Positions 44,645 through 58,202 of a DNA stretch of 64,000 nucleotides are shown here, in pieces. This DNA comes from Ascarosepion bandense (taxonomy: Eukaryota > Mollusca > Cephalopoda > Sepiida > Sepiidae): the NCBI GenBank assembly GCA_037127315.1, contig JBBBDQ010001940.1:1185001-1249000 (forward strand). The letters run 5' to 3'. The notes under the pieces are model-generated. The model worked only from the letters and a program-made list of their open reading frames with translations. It searched no databases and was not told where the DNA came from. Position 1 is the stretch's first letter. Each line of letters begins with the position of its first letter. A program made the translations under genes and the position numbers.

Positions 44645-47600
44645 ATTTTTTGTTTCAAATTTTCCTTAATTTTTTTCTTTTTTTTTTTTTTTTTAATATA
44701 GAATTCTGTATTTGCTTCATTATAGTACTTAGTGAGAAAGTGTAACTATATATGAAGTTATTAAAACAAGAAAATAAAATTATTAAAATTTTTGTAAAAA
44801 GTCTAATTTGTAAAATTTGACTTTCTGAAATGACAAACTGCACTTCCACCCTGTCACCATATGATAGGAAAATGAAAGTATAAAACAAAGACAAAATTTT
44901 GTTTTGTCTCATCTCCTTTTTTTTTAAAAATTTTTTTTTTATTAAATCAAGGAAGATTTGTAAAAATTGGTTCCTAAATATTGTAAACTGTAGGAAGACA
45001 GTAGATAAGAGGGATGTAAAATATTATTGACTTGATCCATTGATGTTTGTTGGATCAGTGAGTTAGGAAAGGCAAACATACTAACAAATAAAGATGGCAG
45101 TTGGCAAATCTAATTGCTAGAAAAAAATTTCCATTTCAAAATCACAATTTTCGTTTCAAGTAGGCCATTCCATTTTTGTCTTCATGGAAAATAATACTCT
45201 TTACATATCTATTTCCTAGTTATTTTAGTTGTAATATTGTTAAAGTTTCTTATATGAAGCATTGTCATTTATTTATTTTTTTTACCGGTATTTCTTTCAT
45301 TTGATTTTCAGTTGCTTTTTATCACAAAATTGTATTCAAAATCATTCTAATTCTAGTTATCTAAGAGCAGCTTGTGTCTGGAAAAATTATCTTAAAAAAA
45401 ATAAAAAATTTTACAATCCAAAATATGTTTCAGATTTAAATAACACACGAAGGGTTTATAGACTGTAAAAAACAAATTTGTCATTATCTAAGAATGGCTT
45501 AATTTTTTTCTATGCTGTAAAAATGTCACTAAGACTAGAAAATAATACAAATGATCAAGTATATTATACCTTTTATTGGTCAGTGTGCCTAATGGTCAAG
45601 TTTCTGAAAGTAACCAGCTTTGTAAATCTAATAATGATGAGAAATAGGAATAAATCAAAGATGAAAAAACAGTGGCAAAAGAAAACTGAATGGAAACAAG
45701 CACACTAATTATCAACTATATAAAAAAAACATTAATAAGTTATCAAATATAAACTAATTTCCTTGACATTTTCTGTTAAATCATTATGGTGATAACAAGA
45801 GCAACAAAAAGAATAATCAGTTTAAGAGTTAAAACAACTCTAGGAAAATATTTTTTGATTTGCAAATAATGTTTTAACGTAAAAAATTTCCAATACTTTC
45901 ATAATGTATTGAATGTATTAGGGGGTGTTGAAAAGTTCTTCTCGTAACCCATTCCCAAAAACTTGACCAAATGACTAAACAAAATGTTTTTGAATTCTCT
46001 GATAACTTTTCAACACATTTTCATATTGAATTTGTCAATGGTAGAAATTTTTAACTGTAACTCGACCAACTTCTCTGTTTTAATTCATCTTCTAAGTAGG
46101 TGACAATTGTGTTTGTTTGTTAATAGTAAAGTGAGACCTAATGTAAAATTCAAATTACTAGTATATGTTGAATTTGTAATAAAATAAATTGTCATTTGCT
46201 AATGAAAACAGTGTGTTTATAATAATTATTTTATTAATATTTTTGTATATTTTGGGTAATAAAAATATAATCCTAATTCTTAGCTTTTCAACAAGTTCTT
46301 TATTCTGGTTTGGGACTAATAACTTGTTTATTTTTTATTATCCATTTTCTCTTTTTGATCATATTTTTATTTTCTTATTTTTAAAAAATTAATTTTTGGC
46401 TCTAACACAATACAGTTCTTTCCACATATTTAGAAATAATTTGCTATAGTTTGCAACATTTCTTTTAAAGTTACTCCTTTTCTGTAATCTTGTATTTATG
46501 AAGAGCTGCTAAGAATTTCTTTCAAAGTACTATCTTTTAATTTCTTCCAATCCTTTTTTGACTATCACTACTGTACTAATTGTTAAGAAAATAACATATT
46601 TTGGTTTTGATTCTCCTGACATTTAATATACTGAAATAACTTTCGAATTCTGACTTTTTGAAATAAAATCAAATTCCATAAATTCAGAATGAATTATCTT
46701 TTTATCACTTCAAATGACAGCAAATTTTCTCAAATTTCTTCACAGCTGAAAAATAATTTTTATATAAATCAATATGTAAATTGGTTACTCTCTGATTTGT
46801 TTTTCTATAAATCAAGAAGAAATTTGGATTTAATTTTTTATTAATACTTTTTTTTTTCATTTTTATTTGCCCATTTTGGATCTATATTCTCAATATTTGT
46901 CATTTTTGGAAAAAAAATCTATATATTCTCAATTTCAGTTTAATTTTAGTGAATATTTGAGATTCTATAATTAATTATTACTCCCCCCCCCAAAAAAAAA
47001 AATAACAACAATGAAAAAACTGATAACATTGAGTAACATAGATTTTGCCAATGGAGTATGAATATTTTAAATTGAGTATGCTCATTAAAAATATATATCC
47101 ATGTTCTAGTACATGAAGATTTATTGTGTTTTGGGAAAATCATGTCTTGGATTTAATATGTTGGGCAACAGAAATAAGAATTTTACTATTCTGATAAATA
47201 ATGCTGTACTAAACAAAAATCTAGTATGCTGATTCTGAATCTATTTACAATTGTTTGAGTACTTCATATTTTTTAGATATGTACATCACATATATATGTG
47301 TTCAAAGTATTTATTATATTAATTGTATATTAGTATCCACCTGAGTTTGTGACATGGAATTTCATTTGTTAGTTGTACAGTACTTTGAAAAGTATACTGA
47401 TTAAATAAAAACAAAAACATGTTAACAACATATTAGAGAATAGAATGTTGGATATTTCATAAAAGGTGCTTCTTGTATTCTCACTTTACTTGTTTGTTTT
47501 GCTTTTTTTCAATGGATTTGGATGCCATAAGTGATAAGCATGGTGGAAAGTTCAACCAGAACAGATCTGACATGGAATTAAGATCTCAAAACCAGTTTAA

Positions 47601-48100
47601 TCCAATCTTGATAGATGACAACTGCTGGTTCCTACAATAGAAGACTAACTCCTTGCACAAGTGCAAGAGTCTTAAACACTTCTAAAGATATAAAAAATAA
47701 AGTTTCTTTTTTTTATATATATTCAATTATTCTCTATCAGTATCTAAATTTTCCTTAAATGTAAATATTTACTAAAATAGTATTTACCTTGAACACACAG
47801 TATCACCTATAAATGTGTATATCCCTATCATTTTTATAGAAAGTTAATTTTCTTATAAGTCAAACATGGCATGACTTTATTATTTCTAGTAGAGCCATGG
47901 GCAATTAAAATCGGTATAACATATTATTTACACTCTGCAGCATTGAAACTCTGACACCATTAGAGGTTTATTGGCAATCTAATTTATATATCTAAAAAAA
48001 GAAAAATATTTTTCATGTTAAAACAATGGGATACCATAAATTTTCTGGCTTGTGTCACTTATAGAGTATAGTGTGAGAAGTAAAATTGTAAGCTTGGGTG
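44645..48100. other. Long AT-rich stretch without recognisable gene
   Basis: Homopolymer-rich (poly-T at 44,680-44,695, C-run plus A-run at 46,983-47,001). Several open frames of 60-85 codons have low-complexity composition and no recognisable motif. Confidence 0.5.
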
Positions 48101-48950
48101 AGATTGGTCGTTAAGTACAGTTTTAGGTCTATTGAACTTAAGTGCTGTTTTCATTTGATAAAGAAATTGTCATACAAAGCAAATCTTTACAGGTCAAGTT
48201 TGTTTTGATCAAGGATATAACATACTTTCAGATAGTGGTAACAGTGGCACTTGTGATAATTAGGTCAAATTGAGGGTGAGATTCCAGGACATGGGAAATG
48301 TCCCACTAAAGGTGGATATGAACAATATACAAGGCCACAATTTTGATTGCCTGCCTGTGAAAAAAAGACTGGGATGGAGCTAAATATCTATTGCTCCAAT
48401 ACTTATGACACAAAGTCATTATTTTTAATAGACTGCCAATCATATTGGATTTTTGGAGGCTTTCCTTCCTTCTCTTCAAGGCATATGACACAAGACCATT
48501 GGTCAAGCATTGATATTGGCTGGCCAATTGGATCAGTGTAATTGGGGTTTACTCCCCTATAAAAGTAGTTGCCAAAAGAGCAGAAGAAAAGATCAAACAG
48601 GTCTGCCTGCTAGTAGACCAATACTCTCCCTGCCAGATAACTGTGGTGCTTCAGTCAGTGCAAGTCCTGTTCTCTATTCTGTTTCTTGAACTGAACTCTT
48701 TCAATCATCTGTCTTCATTTAACTTATTGAATGACTCTGGGCTGCTATTCCATAACTGAAATCACCAGTCAACTTCTTCCTCCAAGCTTAAGAATTCTTT
48801 ATATGGGGGAGGACTTCAAATTCATTTTGTTTATGTAGTCATGATCTCAATCATAGTACCATAAATAAAGGTTGTTATTTTTGCACTTGTTAATGAGTGT
48901 TATTGAAGTTAATTAAGTTAACCTGTGATACTGGTGTCTTTAGTCTTTTA
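48100..48950 (+). mobile_element. Possible solo LTR or LTR fragment
   Basis: This block is more GC-rich than its surroundings. It has CCAAT-like boxes (ACCATTGGTC at 48,495, GCCAATTGG at 48,522), a TATA box CTATAAAAG at 48,558 and an AATAAA at 48,864 followed by a GT-rich stretch. This is the U3-R-U5 layout of an LTR of about 800 bp. I could not define TG...CA ends or a target duplication and see no gag/pol nearby. Alternative: a host promoter with first exon; no coding exon follows to support that. Confidence 0.35.
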
Positions 48951-50685
48951 CATGGATAGCTAGTCAGAGAGGAGTGAAACTTAATCTTTGACAATTCTTC
49001 AGCAATATTCCTGCAGATACTGAAACACAAAACACAATGTTGGAACACAGGATTGGTGCAGAGTGGGTTCACTGGAGATAGACCAATGGACACAGATCAA
49101 AGTAAGAGTGGCATTTAGCTAAGCACACAGTAACAGGGCCTCAACTTTGTTGCCATGACTATGACTATGTTGTTGTTCAAAAAGGAATACACTCCTATTA
49201 AATATTTATTGCATATTTTTCTTATATGAGTGCTGAATGTCACTACAATATATTGGCAGAAGCCATGCTGCCTTCACTTACATTTTTGAAAAGAACTTTA
49301 TTTCAGTTTGGCAATAGTAAATAAAAAATATTAGTCCACTTAAAAAGACAACAGTGTTTCTGAAGAAGCAAAAAGTAAAAGTGTTCAATTGGTTTATAGC
49401 ATGTTTCTGGATTTAAATTCAAAAGAGAAGTTGTACATTGTACTTCAACAAAAAATAGAAAATGTTTGAAAATATTCATTTTGCTAGAATGAAAAGAAAA
49501 AAATCCCAGTCACTGTAAATTTAGTGAAATCAGTATTGTCAAGACAACAGGCAGGAATAGAAAATAAAGGAAATTATTTATTTTATTTTTTAATTGGACA
49601 GCAAAATATTCATGTTTTGATAACAGTTATAATGATAGTTTCATCATGAATATTTCAAAATGATATCTGTTTTGATTGTGTATTACTCTACTGAAAGTTA
49701 CAAAATCCCAATCTTTGGTTCAGAAGAAAATTAATTTTTAATAAAAGAGAGGTAGTGGTGTACTCATTTGTGGGTTATACTGTATATAGTACTACTACTA
49801 CTAATAATAACAGAGAAACTTTGAAAGCACTACTTCTGTTTATTCCCATGGAAATTACAAAAATGTTAGGAACACAATAGCATCATTAGATAGTGCAAGT
49901 TTTCAGCTAGAAAATATATTTTTCACCTTGTCATCATTATTGGCTTTGCATTTTTGCCAGTGATGAGCATTTCATGGCTTGACTGCTGGGCAGAGTCACT
50001 CAGAACATAGTTTGTCATGTACATCACCATTATCACTACTGAAACACATTACTCACTACCTAATGTTGATCACTTCTACTGTTTGTTGTAGATGTCAATG
50101 AATGTCAATAGGTACACATTTTTCCATTTGGAAAAATTCAATAATGAATTTCTGTTTTTCTATGCACTTTCATGTTAGATACCATTTTGCCAGACTGCAA
50201 TCTGCAATGTGACAAAAACAAAAATTGGGTTATTAGCAAGGAGGTTCAATCTCTGTTGCCATACTGTGAATATATGCTTCTGTCATTGAGAATCAACTTA
50301 ATAAAATAGGAGACATTACCTTCAGAGCGACCCTTCTATTAAAAAAATAATATCTTGAACATAAATATACATCCATATCAACCTGAAATGCTGGAAAATT
50401 TTTAATATAAATTCAGAATTAGTATACTTGCACTATATCTACATTAGTTTTGTCTGGCTAAAAGACAAAAAGCGCTCCACTCCCCATAATAATAGTAGTA
50501 ATAATAATAATAATAATAATAGTACATGGAAACAACAAAGGACTGTTTGATACAATGAGTAAAACAACATGAAAAGAGAAAGAAAAAATATTCAATCATG
50601 AAAGAAGGTTGTAAATACAAATGAGATTTGCATTTAGTAGATTCTGTAGAAAACCAAAAGTGAACCTAAGAACCAACTGTTGCTG
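48951..50685. other. Unclassified intergenic stretch
   Basis: Moderately less AT-rich at 48,950-49,150 and 49,960-50,330. A (TAA)n tract is at 50,496-50,522. No gene recognised. Confidence 0.4.
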
Positions 50686-50689
50686 CAGA

Positions 50690-51660
50690 AAATATGAAAA
50701 AGAAAGCCAAGGATAAAGCTCTTGAACAGATGAAACAATGCTGGCAAGACAAACTTCTGCATGACCAATATATAGAACATGCCAATAAAACTGATGTTGA
50801 TAAAGATAACTCATTATGAGCATCTGGATTAAAGGCTGAAATGGAAGGCTTTATTCTTGCAGCACAAGACCAGAGCCCTTTCACCAAGAACTTTCAGGCA
50901 AATATCATACATAATAATGTGGATCCAAAATAGAGGTTCTGTGACAAATATCAGGAAACCAGAGATCCTCTAATCTTGGGATGTTCTGTACATGTGCCAA
51001 ATGAATATAAAAATCCTCATGATAGAGTGGGGCAATATTTACACTGGACAATGTGCAAACACTTTGGAAAAGATGTTAAACACTGGCATGAACATTATCT
51101 AGCACCGGTTACTAAAATAGAAGACATTACAATTCTATAGGATTACACCATCTTTACAGACAAGAATAGTGAAGCAAATAGGCTGAATATATTTGTCAAA
51201 AACAAAAAGAAAAAAATTGTCTACTAATTAATGTCTTGATCAGTGGACTGTAACATAGTAACTAAGGAATTTGAAAAGCTATCAAAGTATAAAGACCTAG
51301 AAGTCAAATTGAAAAAAAAAATGAAGATAAGAATAGTACCAGTCATAGTAGGTGTGCTTGGAATGGTAAAAATGAAACACTATATATTAAAAAAAATCCC
51401 TGGAAATCCCAGCTTAAGAGAAATAAAAAAAATTGACTTGATAAATACAGTTCATACACTAAGAAGTACTTTATCCATGTAGCACTAGTGATATTATGGA
51501 GTTAGAAAAACAAATCATGAAATGTAGCCATAACAACACACTGCCTTAGGTCTTTCCGCAGACTTGGTAGGTAGTGTGACTATAGCAGAAATTAAAATCT
51601 GATGATAATAATAATAGTAGTTGTAGTGGTTGTAATAATATAAGAATATAAAATCACCTT
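50690..51660 (+). pseudogene. RLE-type LINE, C-terminal zinc knuckle and restriction-like endonuclease
   Basis: The plus strand reads KAKDKALEQMKQCWQDKLLH from about 50,700, then FILAAQDQSPFTKNFQANII. The degenerate CCHC knuckle follows: RFC...ETRDPLILGC (first Cys replaced by a stop, His replaced by Pro). Next is VHVPNEYKNPHDRVGQYLHW. The restriction-like endonuclease domain follows (DYTIFTDK...EANRLNI in place of the conserved RPDI, then NIVTKEFEKLSKYKDLEVKL and VPVIVGVLGMVK). It ends at LRSTLSM, stop at 51,480. Order and motifs fit the C-terminus of R2/R4/NeSL-like LINEs. The 3' UTR of about 120 bp ends in a GATAATAATAATA tail at about 51,600. Loss of knuckle and catalytic residues plus stops mark it as dead; the RT is absent. 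Confidence 0.75.
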
Positions 51661-53984
51661 TTTTCCCAGCATGTAAATATGCAGAATTTAAAGTAATAGA
51701 AACTTTTTCAATGGCTATTGAGTCATTCTTTTGACAAACGAAATTTATCTTTCATAGAAGAAATTAGAAAATGAAAATATCATAGTTTTTTAAATGCAGT
51801 GCAAAAAATTGTGAAATACTATGGTATGCTGTTATGAAGGAAATGAGCGGGAGTGTATTGAATTGCACTAGTCAAAAGGAAAGTGCCTTGAATGCAATAT
51901 ACCTGCATGTGTTAGCAGCAGGCACAGCTGTGAATTATGTGTCTTGTCTTATTTAAACCTGAACAGATCAGTGGACTGCTATGAACCTCAGTCGGTGTGG
52001 TTAGCATGAACAGACGTAAGGCGTGCACATACACACACTCACAGACAAGAATAAATGCTGGCCTAACTGCAGTGTTGGTTGCAGTAGCAACATTTACAAG
52101 TGTACAGGGTGCATCAGGTATTTGAGAACACACTTTTAGAGGGTCATAAATGGTAGAAGACCTAACATAATGATATGTGGCATGTGCCAAGTGTTAACAT
52201 TATCATTTCCCCTTCAGATGTATTGAGGGCATTAACATGGCAGCTTCTAATCTGACTTCGGATGCTAACTGCCAACCACAGTAATTCAGAGATAGTAAAA
52301 AATTGGTTAGGTGAATGGAATGAATGACAGGTGGCTCTGCAGAGACACTAAAGAATTACCATGATGATGATACACAGTCATGTGATGGTCCTAATAAGGA
52401 CCATGTCATGTAATGATAATTCTCCCCACAGTCTCCTGCTCAGTGTTAGCACTTACATTAAGGTGCTAGATATGATTGTCAATTTTTGAATTGAGAAGAT
52501 GTCTGTCTGTATTTTGTGTAGGGCTGTGCTTTCTCCGACATGACCCAAAAGTGGCTGGGTGAGAATTTTTAGTTGTTTCATTGTGGCCTCCTTTCTTGAT
52601 TTGAATCTCTTAGACTATTAAAGCATTCTGAAGAGGTAGACTAACCAACAAACCCACAATGTCATCATCATGGATGTAATGGCTAACCGTCTTTTAAGAA
52701 CCGTCTGATCTGGGCATGCAGTTACTTCTGAGGCTGTTTCTCGAAGCTCAGACTGGTTTTATTCAGTGACCTTTATCCTTTTGCTTTTTTGTTTTTCTAA
52801 CTCGAATATATGTACCAATTTTACAAAAATGATACCGATTGACTATATTTGTTTTTCTTTATAATTTGTTTTTGATTAGATGGCACACACTGTATAGTCT
52901 TTTATCAGATTAGTTGGTTAGATGTTTTTATGACTAAATTGTTTTCTGCGCAAATATAATAGGACAACACAAAAAGCAAGACAACTCTTTGTTCTCTTAA
53001 CTATTTCCTTTTTTATTTTAAAATTATTTCTTTTTTTTTCTTTTGTTGAATAGTGTCTTATGTTTACAACAAACATTTCTTTTGCATTCTCAAATTTCAA
53101 TTTATTTTTCTTTCTCACTAATTTTCATTGACATTTTTCAGTTCTTGTTTGAGCTAAAAGATATTTTCACTCCCACACAAAAAAAATGGCTGTCTAGTCA
53201 CATGACCTTTGATTTGCTGACAGCTATTTTAAGCTAATCTTCAATTGCTTCATGCCTTGACCTCACTGAAGTAAATAGAATTCAGAATAGAAAATGAATT
53301 TTTACAGGGTTATTAAACTTTAAACTATTGTAGAGAATTTCAAGTAAAATTTCAATATTTCTTATTCACTAATGATTGTTTTCTTTGTCTTATTTTGCAT
53401 GACACATGTTCATAAACATACATTTGCTTAAAATGTTAAAACATCGGGAAAGTTTCTACCCACTGTTAAACAGTAATTTCTTAAATATCTTCTGTTCGTT
53501 GTGAATCGAGTTGTAAGAAGACTTGCTTGCATATATTTATATACATATTCATCTTTTTATTTTGTTGGCCTATAATAGATAATAGTATAATAAGCAAAAA
53601 TATACTGATAGCTTGTTTAATTCAATAGAAATAAATCTTTAATTGTTTAATCAAAGGGAAAAATTAAAATCAATAAATGAACCATTCAGTGTTTAAGGCT
53701 GTTAACAACTTGATATTTAGTTTATATGCATTCGTAATATTTTCTTATATATATGTGTGCATGTGTGTGTGTGTGTGTGTATTGGCCATTGAAGTTAACA
53801 CCCAGGAATGACGGTCTATTTCATGATAAACAAAATCGCCAGACCGTGGTTGGAAACAAACTGTCGCATCTGGGTATTGACTTCAATGTCCACTTTTATA
53901 TTTACATAGGCTGTATCCCTGATATTGAGCACTTAACTCATAAATATAACATACTTTAAAACTATATTTTATCATATATAAGTT
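51661..53984. other. Unclassified stretch with GC-richer part at 51,830-52,760
   Basis: 51,830-52,760 is visibly less AT-rich than average and may be old transposon or LTR sequence, but I recognise no domain. A (TG)n tract is at 53,757-53,780. No gene supported. Confidence 0.4.
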
Positions 53985-54715
53985 TCTCTAGAAGCTTGCT
54001 AAAGAATGAGTATACATGATGGAAAAAAAAATGTTCCGAATTTAATAAAAATAATGTTTTATCATCAAAATCTTTGTTATTATTACAAGGAAAAACCAAA
54101 GAATTTTTTGATTATTAAATTATATTTTTTTTTATCCATTTAGAACCTTCAAAATTTGAAATTTTTTTTCTTTCATCAGCAAGTGACCATAAATTAATAT
54201 TAGAAATTTTAGCATTTTTTGTGGTGAAAAATTCATTGATTTGTAAATTCTTGCAAAAATCAAATAATTGTCAGATTTTAATGAAACTTTTAGAACTTAT
54301 CCACAAATGAATGGGATTATTTTAGAAACATTTCTTTTTTAGAAAATCTTGGTGAAAATATTTATTTTTATTTATTACTTTCATTACCACACACACACAC
54401 ACATTTATTTTATTTTCATGACATTTTGAGAAATTCAATTTTGTATGGCTTAATGTTTGTATTAGCTATAAGCAGAAGATTTCGGAGAATTTAAATCAAT
54501 TTTTTTCTAAAACACAACCCCTAGTTACTGACAATCTGCTTCGAATCATAAAATAGAAAAAAAGAAAAATACAATAAAACTAAGATATTGTTTAATTAGA
54601 AAAGTTTTTAATAGCTTTTATGAATTAGATATTTTATGTACACTATTGTATGAAGAAAAGGAAATTTTGATGACTAATGAATTTCTATAATAATATACAT
54701 GTTTTTTTATTAATC
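53985..54715 (+). mobile_element. GGTACC-TIR element, copy C (left half, no terminus)
   Basis: Follows copies A and B in order: TTGTTATTATTA, CAGATTTTAATGAAACTTTT, ATCCACAAATGAATG, the TCTGCTTCGAATCATAAAAT block, TTTAATTAGAAAAGTTTTTA and TATGAAGAAAAGGAAATTTT. The TIR is eroded and the right half (about 600 bp) is missing. A (CA)n tract has expanded at 54,389-54,403. Confidence 0.6.
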
Positions 54716-54839
54716 CTGTTACTCCAAACAAGGCAATAATGCTACTAGAATGCAGAATATTACAGAGAGTGAATAAGAAGACTTTAGTGATGAGAAATGA
54801 GTAAAAAGGACAATAATGGAACAGGAATCTGGAAGACGG

Positions 54840-55405
54840 AATGGTGTTTGATATTGCATTTAAATTTTTGAAAATTTTAGGTGGTAGGGAAGCAAGAAAT
54901 TGGGTGGGAGTTTCACAGGCGGGATATAGGAGAAAAGCAAGTCTTTAAATAAAAGTGACAATTGCATCTAGCTAGTTCAAAAGTAAAATCATGCAGTTGA
55001 GCTGCTAAGAAGAATGGATCATCAGAACAATTGCCATGATAATATTTGTAGAAAAGTCATCATGACAAGAAGAAAGTGACTGATGTTGTGATGCCAGATT
55101 AGAATTGATTACGTTACACACCTTTCTTTAAATTTTGTCACTGATTAAATTTTGGGAATGTTGCTCTCTTGGAGTTTAGCATCAGACATGCTGATGGCAG
55201 GCAGAAAAAGTTCTTTGTGGTGATTAAATGAAAGCAGTTTTGTTTTGGAGGTGTTAGAATTTCCAAGTCATTCCTTGTCTCTGTTAAACACTGATTGGAA
55301 GTCCTATTCAAGAGCAGTTGCCATTTTTACTTTGTTGGATCTGTTGGATTTATTACTAAGACAGGAGTAAATAGTCCAGCTTTTACTCATACTGGAAAAT
55401 GAAGT
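54840..55405 (-). pseudogene. LINE (Jockey/L2-like) RT thumb to C-terminal fragment
   Basis: The minus strand from 55,330 reads DLQSVFNRDKEWLGNSNTSK then TKLLSFNHHKELFLPAISMS and DAKLQESNIPK. It matches the DLxxxxxWxxxxxxxxNxxKTxLLSF and IxxSxxIxxLG order that follows the YxDD box in these LINEs. Further down, remnants of KVCNVINSNLAS and LQSLS correspond to the 11.1-kb copy (ICNVIGPDLAS, LQSIS). The YxDD itself is absent. It belongs with family J1 or J2; which cannot be settled by eye. Confidence 0.6.
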
Positions 55406-56440
55406 CCTTTGGTGCAGATTGAACTTCGAAAATTTAATATACACAGTCTCTTGAGCTTTAAAACTTTTTTAAGATTTACGTAAACTATTAAAAGGATTAT
55501 TAGTGTTTACCTGAATTAAAAAATCATTTATACTATTATCCTTTCATGTGCAATTCATCACTAATAGTTATTGACTAACTGATGTTCTGGCTGCTTTTAA
55601 ATCTTTAAAATTCTTTCAAGTGATCATTAGATTTTGTGTGACTTTCTTCCCTTTGTTTCTGAGAGTTTATACAGATATTTTATAAGGATCATCACTTCAA
55701 AGAGTTTCTGATGGTTCCAAATTTGTTCCATTTTTTTTATTCAAATGAGTATTAATATTTTGGTTGTTAAGACTGTTCTTGTAGCCTAAACTGCCAAAAT
55801 GTTGCTTAATTATTTTGTTCTTTGAATTCCTTAACTTTAACCATAAAGCCTACCTTGTTGAAACTCTACAGCTAAATTACTTTCATTGAATCATGCTCTT
55901 TTGAGTATTTTTTCTGGAAGAGTCAGGAAATTTCTCTGTTGGTATATGAAGTTCTGGTGTTGTATTCATTTTAATACATTTTTTTTTTTTTTGCCAAATC
56001 ATGTTCAGTTTCTAGTTCTGTTGAAACAGCTTTTCATTACCTGTACTATTTTTCATGTACAAGATGCTTCCTACCCATTAAACTTTTATTTTTTTAATCC
56101 ACTGCATTTACAACTCTTTCCTGTTGATACATCTAGTAGTATAGCTATGACTTCTCAACTCATGCACCATGCCTCCCCAGCTTCGCGGTCTGTCTCTTTT
56201 CATCTCTTTCCTCTCAGTCATGAGTTGCTGTGTTAATCAATACCAACCTTACAGGTTATGCAACTTTTTTTTCCCACCTCATTTGGTGCCAATGTATTAT
56301 CTCCATAGGGCCAATTTGTGTTTCCCCAAATTTCATGATTTGGGGATTGGCAGCAAAGTCTTGTGTGAACCCCTTATATACATTACTATAGTAAAGATTG
56401 CATAATTCCTGTCTATGGCTGTGGCTAGCTTTTTTCTCTT
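55406..56440. other. Unclassified stretch
   Basis: A 116-codon open frame at 55,886-56,236 is crossed by a T-run and has a hydrophobic, compositionally biased product with no motif I recognise. 56,100-56,400 is less AT-rich and may belong to the LTR-like block that follows. Confidence 0.4.
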
Positions 56441-56950
56441 ATGTCTGAATGCAACTTTCAAAGTCAGGCTGGAAAAAGAATACCTTCAATGAAATGCCCA
56501 ACACTGTTGATAACTTTAACATCAGGTTTATTGAATATAAAGAAAAAACTGGTTGAATAAAATATCTCTTAGCTACTGCAAATCAAAATACTCTACTACA
56601 GAAATGTGATTTGGAGATTCTTATTGCCACTGTTAAAGTAATAACCAGCCTGTCAACCTTTCCTCTATTCTTCTGACATGTATGTGTCTGTGTTTACTCA
56701 GATCCCCAAAATGCAGGTGTGTCTCATGTCTACTCCCCTCTCAGAAAGAAATGACCACCAAGTGATATGTGCACTGGCTTTATATAGGGAAATCTTTTCC
56801 AATAAAAATGATTAATAACTTCCGCTACCTACACAGGCGTCCCTCCCCCAAGTGACAATTCACAATGTCCAATTTCATTAACTTCATATTCCTGTAAATG
56901 GGCCAGCTGGTTTTTTCCAATAGTGCCAAAAATCCAAAATAATGACATCT
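56441..56950 (-). mobile_element. Possible solo LTR on the minus strand
   Basis: On the minus strand CCTATATAAAGCC (TATA box, complement of 56,776-56,788) is followed about 250 bases later by TTCAATAAACCTGATGTT (polyadenylation signal, complement of 56,517-56,534). The block then ends in TTCCAGCCTGACTTTGAAAG. TATA-to-AATAAA spacing and GC content fit an LTR. No gag/pol and no confirmed target duplication; the ends given are approximate. Confidence 0.35.
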
Positions 56951-58006
56951 ATAAAAATTACAAACAATTATTGCAGAAAAAAGTCTATCTTAATCTAAGA
57001 CAATCTTGCTAATTGGCCATATGGTATTTCTTTTATATATTCAAAGTCTTAGATATCTTTCTGCAAAGATAATTAAGTTTTTGGGCTGGTCAACATAAAT
57101 AAATCCAAAATCTTGAGTTTAGCACTAAACAGATATTTTGTTTCTTTGTCTAAAATCATTTAGACTATTATTTTCTATGACATGTATTTTCTACAGATAG
57201 TGTATTGTAAACAAAACATCTGAATTTTAAGTCCCCTGAAATTTACATTAATCTTCTTTTTTTATCAACAAGAAGTAGATAAGATTGGGAACCTTGGTTT
57301 TGCTCAATTTTATTGCATCTTATCTAGTTAAATCTTTGTTTGATTCTCTTTAAAACTCTTCTTAATTTAATTTTATTATTTGAAAACAAATTAAGTAAAT
57401 CAAATACTTATTTTATCTTACTATATAAGTAATGCCAATATGTTTATATAGATGTCTTTTTGTGTATATTTTTAATAAAGTATTACATAATTTTTTGGCT
57501 TATTTTTGGTTTTCTGTGGAGATCCCTGATTAAATGATTGTAAATTTGAAATAGGATGAATAATAACTGAATCAGATTTGTTACTTAAAATACAAGAATT
57601 ATTAACATTACCACAAAATTATTTTTTTTCATTGAAAGAAAACTTGCTTAATTCATTTTACTTTAATTTTTTTTACAAATTATTAAAGGAAGAATAACAT
57701 GCTATTGCATGAGTAATTATAAATAATCTTCATGAAGAACTTTTCTTAATTAGTAAGATCAATAATGTTTATGAACTCAAGTAAGGATCCAATTTCTCTT
57801 AGATGCATTGAAAGTGGCAATTATGTGCTAACTAGCTTAAAGGCTATTAAACTTGATTCGATTTTGAGTGATATGATTTTCTTTTCAGCTCACAAAAAAA
57901 AAAAAAAAGCAAAAATCAGATTGTTGGAGTGAACTCAAAAGCTTACCTCAACAATATTAACTCGCAAATTGAACTAGAAATTGCTATGTTCTTCCTAGTA
58001 GAACGA
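56951..58006. other. AT-rich stretch without recognisable gene
   Basis: Nothing supported. Confidence 0.5.
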
Positions 58007-58202
58007 TAAACTACATTCGGTAGCAAGATAACTAATTGGGAGGTTTTGAGGAACATGGAACCATCTCTTAATTGCTGTTGTTCACAGGTCCACCCTGATG
58101 AAGGGTGGTAGCACCTGTTAGGGTCCCAGCTATGGGCAAATAATTAACCCCCAAACTGAAGTCAAAATACTATGAAAGTATAAAAATAGACTTTTATAGT
58201 AT
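58007..58202 (+). repeat. Dispersed repeat R1, copy 2
   Basis: Same orientation and length as 26,010-26,205. It begins CTACATTCGGTAGCAAGA and ends near ATAAAAATAGACTTTTATAG. The copies differ by scattered substitutions (about 15%). Unknown family. Confidence 0.65.

Noticed and set aside
55886..56236. 116-codon open frame as a gene
   Set aside because: Hydrophobic, T-run-driven composition with no motif and no supporting splice or promoter context.
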